Positions 1 to 8,125 of a stretch of 27,098 nucleotides of DNA are shown here, in pieces. The DNA lies in assembly GCA_035281645.1 (NCBI GenBank), contig DATEDN010000015.1, forward strand, positions 1 to 27,098. The letters run 5' to 3'. Every line of letters begins with the position of its first letter. Position 1 is the first letter of the stretch. The position numbers and the translations under genes were made by a program. This stretch comes from JACCTH01 sp035281645 (GTDB taxonomy: Bacteria > Actinomycetota > Acidimicrobiia > Spongiisociales > ZC4RG35). The notes under the pieces are model-generated. The model was not told the origin of the DNA, did no database searches, and worked only from the letters and a program-made list of their open reading frames with translations.

Positions 1-2933
1 CGCCAGGCCTCGGTCCCGGTGGCGGCGTCGGCAGCCAGAACCAGTCCATCCTGGGTGCCAACGTAAACGATGTCGTCGGCCAGGACCGGGGGAGTAGTAA
101 TGATGTTGTCGGCCGCGAAGGTGCTCTCCCAGGGTGATGGAAGGACTGTCGGATCGGTCCACAAGGAAGGATCGAGAGAAAGCGCAATCAGGTTCCGTTC
201 CTCGATGAGGTACATCGTCTCAGGCGTCATCGCCGGACCGAGGCGAATCGCCGTCGAGCTGGGATAGAAGGCGGCATAGCCGGCGGTCGGCACTCCGCAG
301 GAACCGGTCCCATAGACGTGGACCCCTGGCGGCGACTCCAGCCCGACGAAGACTGCATCGCCGGTTACGACCGGACTGGCCACCGCGCTACCGGTAAGTC
401 GGACCGGGTTTTCGCATAGCGGTTCCCCGGTTGCTGCATCCACCAAATAAAGAAGTCCGTCCCGAGATGCTGCATAGATAGTCCCGTCGACCTCGGTCGG
501 CCCGGAGACGAAGCTCTCGCCCCCGCTGTCGAAAGTCCATAGTGGAGTGCCACTCGTCAGAGCCAGCGCATGCAGTGTTCCGTCGCTGGTGGCGTACACG
601 ACCTTGTCTTCGATGATCAGTGGAGCGCCGGGCGAGCGACCCACCTGGGTCTGCCAGATCGCCGACCCGCTTCTGAGGGCGTCGTATCCGTAGGCAATTC
701 CCTCGGACGTGGAAAAGGTGAGAATCAGCGCCGATCGCTCGCCCTCCCCCGACACCGGCTGGCCGACCGCCAACTCGGAGGCGATCGGTGCATCCGACAC
801 CACCCTCATATTCAAGAGACCCGTTTGCATCTCGAGGCCGTAGACGATGTCCTCGTCGGTCCCGATGTACACGTAAGGCCCGAAGGCAACGGCGGAGGTG
901 ACGATGCTGCCACCCGGCGTGTCGCGCCAGTAGTAGCCGGCCACCTCGCGAAAGCCTCCGGTCGAGAGTCCAGCCCGGCCCGGCCCGCCGCGGACCGAAT
1001 AGATGCCGTTGAGGCGCGACTCCGGAGGCGGGATCTGGGTCTCATGGATGGCAGCCACGACTGTGGTAGTGGCTCTGACCTCAGCCGAGGTCGGAGTTGC
1101 AATGGTGGTGGGTGGAGCGAGGAGGTTGATTGTGACCGCGGCTGATGCCACGGCCAGAACGGCGACGGCGGCCGCACCCAGGGCCAGTTGCCACCCGGGT
1201 CGACGCCGCCTTCGGCGCGGTCGATGCAGCCCCGCCGCTCGCCGTTGAGCAGGGCTGAGGATCACGTCGCCGGAAAGGCCGGCTGCAGCCATGGCTTCGT
1301 CGATCCGAGAAAGCAGCAGTTCGTCGTCTTCGTCCTCGGCCGTCGACATGGCAGTCGCCACGTCCGGGTTTGACATCAAGGCCGGCTCCCAACCGGTGGG
1401 GAGGGTGCGCAGACGTGCTGCCACCGATCTCGCCAGCGGGTCTCTCCAGAGACCGCCGGCTTCGACCGCCTTAGCGGCCTGAACGAAGTTGCCGAGTTGC
1501 ATGGCCAGGGCAGCTGCCTCAGCAGCGAGATCCGGGTCACGCCCGCGGCGAGCCCGGGCCACCATTAACTCCACCGCGGCGCCGAACCAGCCGCTCTGGA
1601 GCAACTGGTCTGCGAGATCCGCTGCCCGCTCCGCGTCCCAAGTGTCGGCTAGGTCGAGTTGAAGAGCCTGGATGCGACTTCGCCAGCGGAGGCCGTCCCC
1701 TCCCGCCGGGGTCGCTGAAAGGGCTGACTCGACCTCGGTTCGAGCCTCTTCGGTACGGCCGGCGAGGAAAAGCGCCCGGGCTTTCAGAAATCGAGTCGCG
1801 TTCTCCCAGGCCGGCAGGTAATCGAGGGCAACGCTTACTGCGGCGTCGGCGCTTTCGAGTGCATCATCCGCCCGATCGAAGAGCAGGGCTCCTTCGGCCT
1901 CAGCCATCGAGACCAGCATCGAGGCGGCCTTCGACCCGGATTGTTCGGCAAGCTCGCCAGCCTGCGCCGATACCTCCCGGGCCCGCTCCGGCTGGCCGGT
2001 GGCGTAAAGCGTCCGGGCCCAGGAAGCGAGGTTGGAAGCAAGGGAAGCTTCCCCTTCCAAGGATCCGGCCTGATCGACGAGGAATGCGAAGTCCATCTCC
2101 GCCTTGCCGACGTCGCCCTGATCGAACTCGAGCCAGGCGCGATTGAGACGGCCGTAGAAGCGTTGGACCATCGATCCGTGCTTTTCGAGTAGCTCCTCTC
2201 CTTTATGGAGCGCCGCGTTGGCCTCGGCGGCGAAACCGAGCCGTGATAGCTCTCGACCGTGAAAAGTAAGAAGCGATCCCAGCTTGGCGGGTTGGTTCAA
2301 GGTGGCGGCTACCGACTCGGCCATGGCCACCCACCGCTCGGCGGCTTGGGGATGCTGACGGTCGTCAGCTACCGCCGCCGCGAAGCCCAACGCGTTGACG
2401 AGCTCTTCGCCGTTGAGCAATCGCACAGCGCCTTCGATTTCACGCTGGGAGTCTTCTGATCGGCCGGCCCATCGATAGAGCATCGCCAGCTGGAGCCGGA
2501 GGCGACCCTCTGCCTCACCTCCTTCGATCTCGGCCGCCTCTCGAGCCTGGAGGGCGAGGGCGATGATCTCGGTTCGATCGGCATCGTGCCGGCGATGCCC
2601 GCTGTCGAGGGCTTCCTCGCTGAGGAACGACCACGCCTCCTCCGCTTTCCCGGCCTCGAGCAGCAGACGACCCTTCACCGCCGGCCCGGCGTCGAGATTC
2701 TGAGCCAGCCTTTCGGCGAGGTAGGCGGCCAGGGCCGGTTTCACTTCCACGGCTTTTCCCGGAGCCAGGGCGTAGCCGCGGCCGGTCTCGATGATGTCAC
2801 CGCCCTCCTCGAGACGGGCGCTGATATCTCTTATCTCGGAAGGCGAAATGTCGAGGGCGAAGGCCGCGGCGTTGATCGAAACCGGGACCTTGGCGATGGT
2901 CAGCAAGGACAGCAGATCGGCGTCGGATGCCAT
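1..2933 (-). CDS. Winged-helix/TPR-like/transmembrane/PQQ beta-propeller protein (3' end outside window)
   Basis: The frame is open without a stop from ATG at 2933 to the left edge, about 977 residues. Translation shows an N-terminal helical, winged-helix-like segment (about residues 8-60) and a long Ala/Leu/Glu-rich helical region with TPR-like spacing (about 70-540, for example GEAEGRLRLQLAMLYRWAG). A basic stretch RPRRRRR then precedes one hydrophobic span starting GWQLALGAAAVAVL (about 581-605). The last 340 residues carry repeated PQQ-type blades: VVYATSDGTLHAL, IYAASRDGLLYLVDAATGEP and VYVGTQDGLVLAADAATG. By the positive-inside rule the helical part should be cytoplasmic and the propeller outside. 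No enzymatic motif is visible. The layout suggests a sensor or scaffold, but the function is unknown. No clear ribosome site precedes the ATG, so a nearby alternative start is possible. The gene is divergent from the herA operon with 107 bp between starts. Confidence 0.8.
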   Translation of the reverse strand, partial: MASDADLLSLLTIAKVPVSINAAAFALDISPSEIRDISARLEEGGDIIETGRGYALAPGKAVEVKPALAAYLAERLAQNLDAGPAVKGRLLLEAGKAEEAWSFLSEEALDSGHRRHDADRTEIIALALQAREAAEIEGGEAEGRLRLQLAMLYRWAGRSEDSQREIEGAVRLLNGEELVNALGFAAAVADDRQHPQAAERWVAMAESVAATLNQPAKLGSLLTFHGRELSRLGFAAEANAALHKGEELLEKHGSMVQRFYGRLNRAWLEFDQGDVGKAEMDFAFLVDQAGSLEGEASLASNLASWARTLYATGQPERAREVSAQAGELAEQSGSKAASMLVSMAEAEGALLFDRADDALESADAAVSVALDYLPAWENATRFLKARALFLAGRTEEARTEVESALSATPAGGDGLRWRSRIQALQLDLADTWDAERAADLADQLLQSGWFGAAVELMVARARRGRDPDLAAEAAALAMQLGNFVQAAKAVEAGGLWRDPLARSVAARLRTLPTGWEPALMSNPDVATAMSTAEDEDDELLLSRIDEAMAAAGLSGDVILSPAQRRAAGLHRPRRRRRRPGWQLALGAAAVAVLAVASAAVTINLLAPPTTIATPTSAEVRATTTVVAAIHETQIPPPESRLNGIYSVRGGPGRAGLSTGGFREVAGYYWRDTPGGSIVTSAVAFGPYVYIGTDEDIVYGLEMQTGLLNMRVVSDAPIASELAVGQPVSGEGERSALILTFSTSEGIAYGYDALRSGSAIWQTQVGRSPGAPLIIEDKVVYATSDGTLHALALTSGTPLWTFDSGGESFVSGPTEVDGTIYAASRDGLLYLVDAATGEPLCENPVRLTGSAVASPVVTGDAVFVGLESPPGVHVYGTGSCGVPTAGYAAFYPSSTAIRLGPAMTPETMYLIEERNLIALSLDPSLWTDPTVLPSPWESTFAADNIITTPPVLADDIVYVGTQDGLVLAADAATGTEAW

Positions 2934-3028
2934 GGCGGCGGAAGTGTGCCACAAGGGAGCGCGTCGGGCCCAAGCTGGCGAGGTACCCGATTCTGTCGGA
3001 CCCCTTTGATAGCCTCGACGGGGTGGAT

Positions 3029-3032
3029 GGAG
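3029..3032 (+). promoter_or_regulatory. Ribosome binding site deciding the herA start
   Basis: GGAG lies 8 nt before an in-frame GTG at 3041. The longer in-frame ATG at 2927 would overlap the start of the divergent gene and add a basic leader that does not look like the HAS-barrel start. GTG at 3023 is in frame but has a weaker upstream match. Confidence 0.5.
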
Positions 3033-3040
3033 ATGGGACT

Positions 3041-4705
3041 GTGTCGGCCCCGGTAGGCCGAGTGATCGGGACCGAGGACGCCACTCCGCTCGAGTTCTGG
3101 GTGGGGGTCGGCCCCGATCGGTTCCTCCAACTCGACGACGTCGTGGCGCTTTCTAGAGCCCTCCCGGGAGGCCAGGTAGTCCATATATATGGAATCGTCT
3201 CCCAGGTGCGGGCCCGCTACGAAGGGGCCAACTTTGACTCCGACGTGTTCCTGATCGAGAACGGGCTCCTGCCGGCCGAGGTGTTCGAGACCGCCCAGGT
3301 GACAGCTACCCGTTTCGAGCCGGAGGTCTTTGTGCCGCCTCGGCCCGGCCAGGAAGTGGCGGTGGCGACCGGGTCGGACCGGGACCGGGCCCTGTTCTTC
3401 GACCGGATGACCGAGCGGCTGCCGGTGGGGCTATCGCGCAACGGCGAGCCGCTTTTCGTAAATCTGGAGTTCCTCGACGGGCGGAGGGGAGCACACGTCA
3501 ACATCTCCGGGATCAGCGGCGTGGCCACCAAGACCACCTACGCCACGTTTCTCCTCCACTCCCTCTTCACTTCGGGAGTCCTGGGAAATCGCACGGTCAA
3601 CACCAAGGCCTTGATCTTCAACGTCAAAGGCGAGGATCTTCTTTTTCTCGACAAGCCCAATGTCGCTCTCGAGGACGAACAGTCACTGCTATACGGCAAG
3701 CTCGGTCTTCCAGCGGAATCCTTTCGCTCGTTCCAGATCTTCGCTCCTCCGCGGCGGGGCGCTGGGGTGGTTGTCCCTGACGTAACCAGCCGGACCAACG
3801 GTGTCACTCCCTTCTTCTGGACCATCGAGGAGTTCTGCCACGAGGACCTGCTCCCGTTCCTATTTGCCGAGTCAGAGGACGAGCGCGCCCACTACACGAT
3901 GGTCATCTACAACGTGATGACCCAGCTCCGGCAGGCGGTTCCGACCGGAGAGGGCGCGGTCCGGATCGAGGGCGAAGACGTCCGCACCTTCCGCCAGCTC
4001 GTCGATGTGATCAACCACCGGGTGCAGAACGACCAGACCTGGGCCGGCCCCGCCATCGGCCAGGGCACCATCAATGCCTTCATCCGCCGTCTGGCCGCCG
4101 CTCAACGTCACGTGGAGGCGCTGATCCGCGGCGACCAATCGACTCCGGACCGCAACCGCATCGGCCTCGACCATCAGGTGACGGTGGTCGACATCCACAA
4201 CCTCCACGATCGCGCCAAGCGGTTCGTGGTCGGAGTCACCATTCGCAAGGCGTTCGAGGAGAAGGAGCGGGCTGGTCAGTCGAACGAGATGCTCTTCCTG
4301 GTTTTGGACGAGCTCAACAAGTACGCCCCTCGTGAGGGATCGAGCCCAATCAAGGAGATCCTCCTCGACGTCGCCGAGCGGGGGCGAAGTCTGGGGGTGA
4401 TTTTGATCGGGGCGCAGCAGACTGCGAGCGAGGTCGAGCGCAGGATCATCGCCAACAGCGCCATCCGGGTGGTGGGCCGGCTTGATCCGGCAGAGGCGGC
4501 CCGGGAGGAGTACGGCTTTCTCCCCTCGGTTCATCGCCAACGCGCCACGATCATCAAGCCGGGGACGATGCTTCTCTCTCAACCCGAGCTACCGATCCCG
4601 CTCGTTCTCGAGTTCCCCTTCCCTGCCTGGGCGACCCGGGCGTCGGAAGCGGGCCTTGCCGCTGACGACCTCGTCCTGGCCGATCCTTTCGCCGGGTTGG
4701 AGTGA
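3041..4705 (+). CDS. herA: HerA/FtsK-superfamily ATPase (DNA translocase of the end-resection complex)
   Basis: Numbering is from the GTG start (554 aa). An N-terminal beta-rich segment (about 1-110, GRVIGTEDATPLEFWVGV) fits the HAS-barrel of HerA. The P-loop is an unusual GISGVATKT at 157-165, where the classic last Gly before Lys is Thr. Walker B is MLFLVLDELNKY at 417-428, with D423 and E424. A sensor segment GAQQTASEVERR follows from 457, and IIANSAIRVVGRLD is typical of the family. HerA proteins form hexameric rings that pump duplex DNA and work with the NurA nuclease. The next genes encode Mre11, Rad50 and a NurA-like protein, which supports that role over FtsK-type chromosome segregation or conjugation. 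The sbcD GTG begins 1 nt after this stop codon, so translation is probably coupled. The assignment is firm for superfamily and good for HerA. Confidence 0.88.
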   Translation: MSAPVGRVIGTEDATPLEFWVGVGPDRFLQLDDVVALSRALPGGQVVHIYGIVSQVRARYEGANFDSDVFLIENGLLPAEVFETAQVTATRFEPEVFVPPRPGQEVAVATGSDRDRALFFDRMTERLPVGLSRNGEPLFVNLEFLDGRRGAHVNISGISGVATKTTYATFLLHSLFTSGVLGNRTVNTKALIFNVKGEDLLFLDKPNVALEDEQSLLYGKLGLPAESFRSFQIFAPPRRGAGVVVPDVTSRTNGVTPFFWTIEEFCHEDLLPFLFAESEDERAHYTMVIYNVMTQLRQAVPTGEGAVRIEGEDVRTFRQLVDVINHRVQNDQTWAGPAIGQGTINAFIRRLAAAQRHVEALIRGDQSTPDRNRIGLDHQVTVVDIHNLHDRAKRFVVGVTIRKAFEEKERAGQSNEMLFLVLDELNKYAPREGSSPIKEILLDVAERGRSLGVILIGAQQTASEVERRIIANSAIRVVGRLDPAEAAREEYGFLPSVHRQRATIIKPGTMLLSQPELPIPLVLEFPFPAWATRASEAGLAADDLVLADPFAGLE

Positions 4706-4706
4706 G

Positions 4707-5828
4707 GTGAAGATCCTCCACACCGCCGACTGGCATGTCGGGCGGACCATCCGCGGCCAGTCGCGGGAGGAGGAGCATCGCGCCGTCCTTTCGGAGATTG
4801 CCACCCTGGCCGCCGCCGAAAAGGTCGATCTAATCCTCGTGACTGGGGACATCTTCGATGCCTCCACTCCCAGTCCCTCCGCCGAGGAGGTCGTCTACCG
4901 GGCACTGTTGGCGCTGGCCGAGGTAGGCCCGGTGGTGGTCGTCGCCGGCAATCACGACAATCCGAGCCGGCTTCGTGCCGTCGCCCCGCTGTTGAAGCTG
5001 GGCCGGGTCCAGGTCGGCGCGGGAGTGGGGCGAGATGGCGTGCTCGAATTCGCCGACCTTGCGACTCGGGTGGTCATGGTGCCGTTCATCTCGAAGAAGG
5101 GAATCGTGCGGGCCGAGCAGATTCTTTCCCTGGACAGCACCGAGCTGCGTGGCGAGTACTCCGAACGAGTTCAACAGATCATCGCCGCTCTCTGCTCAGG
5201 GATGGCCACCGATGCAGTGAACATCCTGGCCGGCCACCTCATGGTCCACGGCGGGCAGACCGGGGGTGGCGAGCGAGCGGTTCATCTTTTCGACTATGCG
5301 ATTCCCACCGCTTCCTTCCCGAGCCATTTCCAATACGTCGCCCTGGGTCACCTCCATCGCCCGCAGAAGGTCGCTGCCCCGATGCCGCTCTGGTATTCCG
5401 GCTCGCCGCTCCAGCTCGACTTCGGTGAGGAAGAGGACCGTAAGGCCATCCTCCTCGTTACCGCTGAGCCGGGCTTGCCGGCCCAGGTGGAAACCCGCTA
5501 CTTGAAGTCGGGTCGAAGACTCCGCACGCTGCGGGGGAACCTCGACCAGATCCGCGATTCCGACGTTGGCGACGCCTTCCTCCGCATCGACCTGGACGAG
5601 CCCCTCCGGGTTGGGCTGCTCGACGAGGTACGCGAGGTCTTCCCCAATGCCGTCGACATCCGGCTGCTGTCGTCGCCGCGGACCAAGGGTGGAACCGCAC
5701 CGACCCGGATTGGCCGCCCGCCCTCGGAGTTGTTTGCCGACTACCTGATCGGGCGGGGGATCGACGATGAGCGCCTAAACGCCCTCTTCGCTGAGTTGGT
5801 CGCCGAGGCGCAAGAGCCGGTCGGATGA
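4707..5828 (+). CDS. sbcD: Mre11/SbcD-family DNA exonuclease
   Basis: A 373-aa metallophosphoesterase starting at GTG 4707 (MKILHTADWHVG). The Mre11 motifs are all present: D8 and H10 in TADWHVG, D48 in VTGDIFD, N82-H83-D84 in GNHD, H177 in AGHLMVHGG, and H215/H217 in GHLH. The cap segment WYSGSPLQLDFGEEE at about 229-243 is SbcD-like. With Rad50/SbcC it would process DNA ends and hairpins using Mn2+-dependent nuclease activity. The longer frame opening at 4482 is rejected because the first 75 residues are antiparsimonious overlap with herA and homology begins exactly at MKILHTAD. Its TGA overlaps the ATG of the next gene (ATGA at 5825), typical of coupled subunits. It is shorter than E. coli SbcD (about 400 aa) but complete. 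Confidence 0.95.
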   Translation: MKILHTADWHVGRTIRGQSREEEHRAVLSEIATLAAAEKVDLILVTGDIFDASTPSPSAEEVVYRALLALAEVGPVVVVAGNHDNPSRLRAVAPLLKLGRVQVGAGVGRDGVLEFADLATRVVMVPFISKKGIVRAEQILSLDSTELRGEYSERVQQIIAALCSGMATDAVNILAGHLMVHGGQTGGGERAVHLFDYAIPTASFPSHFQYVALGHLHRPQKVAAPMPLWYSGSPLQLDFGEEEDRKAILLVTAEPGLPAQVETRYLKSGRRLRTLRGNLDQIRDSDVGDAFLRIDLDEPLRVGLLDEVREVFPNAVDIRLLSSPRTKGGTAPTRIGRPPSELFADYLIGRGIDDERLNALFAELVAEAQEPVG

Positions 5829-8125
5829 GACCGCTCGCTCTCACGCTCAAAGGCTTTGGGATCTTTTCCGAGCACACGGTGATCGATTTCACCGACGCCG
5901 AGCTCTTCGCCCTCACCGGGCCTACCGGATCGGGAAAGACGACGATTCTCGACGGGATTTGCTTTGCCCTTTATGGGGCTGTTCCCCGCCACGGGGAAGG
6001 CGCGGTAGCGCCCATCGTGAATCAGCAGGTGAATGAAGCCACTGTCGGCCTCACCTTCTCCGTTCACGAACAGACCTATCAAGTGGCCCGGCGAGTCCGA
6101 AAGTCAGAGAAGGGCAAAGGCGCCAGCACGGGCGAGGCGAGCCTCGAACGCGATGGCACCGTCCTGGTAGCCGGGGCGACAAACGTCACCGCCCAGATCG
6201 AGAAGTTGCTCGGCCTCGACTTCAGCCAGTTCACGACCTGCGTCTTGGTGCCCCAGGGTGAGTTCGCTCGTTTTCTCCACGAGCAGCCTCGCCACCGCCA
6301 ATCGCTCCTATCGGCGATCCTCGACCTCGGTCTCTACGACGTCGTCGCCAGCCTCGCTTCGGGCCGGGCCAAGGAAGCCGACGGCCGACTGGCGGTCCAC
6401 ACGGCTCGCCTGGCGGAGCTCGCCCGAATCACCGACGTCGACCTCGAGTCGCTCAAGACGCGAAAAAAAGAGCTCGAGACGCTTGCCACACGGTTGGCCA
6501 CGGCCTTTAGCGATTTGGAAGAACTGCGGACTCGCCACGCCCGGGCCACCAGCGGGGCAGAGGAGGCGAAGGCTGCGCGCACCCTTCTCACAGAGCTCGC
6601 CCCGCCGGCGGGATGGAAGAAATTCAGCGCCGAGGCGGCAACGCTTGCCGCCCAAGAAGCCGCGGCTCGCCTCGACGTTGAGGAGGCGTCCGCTCGACAT
6701 GCCGAGCTGGCAATCACTGCATTACCGGCGCGCAGCCAGGTCGAGCGGTTTATCAAGGCCCGCAATGAACTGGCGGTCGTCGTCGAGCAGCGAGTCGAAT
6801 TCGAAGCCTCTCTCGCCGAACAGACCACCACCGCCGCTCAATTGCGCGATGAGTTTGAGACCCAGGTGGCGGCGGACAGGGCAGCCCATCTTCGTCTCGG
6901 GCTCAAGGTCGGGGATCCATGTCCGGTCTGTGGCGAGAGGATCAAGGAGCTCGCTCCTTCGACCAAGGCGGGCGCCCATGCCAAGCAGATCGAAAAGGCG
7001 CGCAAGCTCGTCGACGAAGCCAGCAGTGCTTTGAGTGACCTGCAAGGCAAATTGGCCGAGGCGACGACGAGACAGCGAGCGCTCGAATCCGAGCTCGAAG
7101 GGGCGGCGATGGTCTCAGAGCTTTCCGAGCAGCTGCAAGCAATCGCCTCCCATGAAGAAGCGCTCCGCTCCGCCCGGGCGAGGTTGGCGGCGGCGCAGGC
7201 ACAGATCGAGCAGCTCCGAAAAGGCCGCGAACAACTCGACGCCAAATCGGTGAAATTGCGGACCGAACTGGGTGAGCGGGTATCGAAGTTGGCCTACCTC
7301 GAGCCTCCGTTGCTCGACCTCGGTCAACCGACGGCCGCCTGGGAGGTCTTGCTCGCCTGGCGCGATCAGAGGCTTCCACAGGTCGACAAGCAACTAGAGG
7401 AAGCGACGAGGGAAGTCAGCGAAGCCGGCGAACGGGTCGATGCGGCGGTGACGGCAATCTTCGAGGACTTGACTGAGGCCGGACTGGCCAACGACATCGG
7501 TCGTGCCCGCGAGACTATTGCCACCGCGCTGGCCGAGCTGGGACGTGACATCAAGAGCGTCGAGGAAGCCCGCGAGGAGACCGAACGGGTCGCGGTGGAA
7601 CGGGAAATGGCCGTGACTCAAAGAGACGTGGCGAAGAAGCTCGCCTCCGAGCTCGCGGCCAACAAGTTCAAGAAGTGGATCTTCGACGAGGTTTTCGCCG
7701 CGCTCGTTGCCGGGGCCAACTTGCGGCTCACCGCCCTGACCTCGGGTCAGTACGAATTGACCGTGACCAACAACGACTTCGAAGTCATCGATCACTTCGC
7801 CGCCGATCATCGACGGGGGGTCAAGTCCCTCTCCGGTGGAGAGACTTTTCTCGTTTCCCTTGCCATGGCGGTGGCGCTGGCCGACGAAGTGGCGGCTGCC
7901 GCCGGGCATCGGGTGGCCCTCGACTCCCTGTTCCTCGATGAGGGTTTCGGAACCCTTGACAACGAGTCCCTCGAAGTGGTCGGCCGTGTGATCGCCGAAC
8001 TGGGCGAGGGGGGAAAGGTGGTCGGGATCGTCACTCATGTCGAAGAGTTGGCGGCCCAGATGCCGGTCCGGTACGAGGTGCGGCGGGTGGGAAATTCGGC
8101 CAAAGTGACGCAGGTGAGCGAGTGA
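5825..8125 (+). CDS. sbcC: Rad50/SbcC-family SMC-like ATPase
   Basis: A 766-aa protein. The N-terminal ATPase half has Walker A GPTGSGKTT (32-40) and the Q-loop VLVPQGEF (Q144). Two Ala/Glu/Leu/Arg-rich coiled-coil arms (about 180-350 and 375-610) flank a zinc hook CPVC (C366, C369). The C-terminal half holds the ABC signature SLSGGE (668-673), Walker B SLFLDEGFGTLD (701-712) and the H-loop H738. It pairs with Mre11/SbcD to tether and open DNA ends. The arms are short: E. coli SbcC is about 1050 residues and archaeal Rad50 roughly 850-900, so this is a compact version. It overlaps sbcD by ATGA and the nurA-like gene by GTGA. Confidence 0.95.
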   Translation: MRPLALTLKGFGIFSEHTVIDFTDAELFALTGPTGSGKTTILDGICFALYGAVPRHGEGAVAPIVNQQVNEATVGLTFSVHEQTYQVARRVRKSEKGKGASTGEASLERDGTVLVAGATNVTAQIEKLLGLDFSQFTTCVLVPQGEFARFLHEQPRHRQSLLSAILDLGLYDVVASLASGRAKEADGRLAVHTARLAELARITDVDLESLKTRKKELETLATRLATAFSDLEELRTRHARATSGAEEAKAARTLLTELAPPAGWKKFSAEAATLAAQEAAARLDVEEASARHAELAITALPARSQVERFIKARNELAVVVEQRVEFEASLAEQTTTAAQLRDEFETQVAADRAAHLRLGLKVGDPCPVCGERIKELAPSTKAGAHAKQIEKARKLVDEASSALSDLQGKLAEATTRQRALESELEGAAMVSELSEQLQAIASHEEALRSARARLAAAQAQIEQLRKGREQLDAKSVKLRTELGERVSKLAYLEPPLLDLGQPTAAWEVLLAWRDQRLPQVDKQLEEATREVSEAGERVDAAVTAIFEDLTEAGLANDIGRARETIATALAELGRDIKSVEEAREETERVAVEREMAVTQRDVAKKLASELAANKFKKWIFDEVFAALVAGANLRLTALTSGQYELTVTNNDFEVIDHFAADHRRGVKSLSGGETFLVSLAMAVALADEVAAAAGHRVALDSLFLDEGFGTLDNESLEVVGRVIAELGEGGKVVGIVTHVEELAAQMPVRYEVRRVGNSAKVTQVSE

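Noticed and set aside
570..1145. 191-residue plus-strand open frame and its neighbours
   Set aside because: Antisense to the propeller gene; the minus frame shows clear PQQ blades while the plus frames are low-complexity Arg/Gly-rich.
4482..4706. 75-residue upstream extension of sbcD
   Set aside because: Lies inside herA; SbcD homology begins at GTG 4707 (MKILHTADWH).
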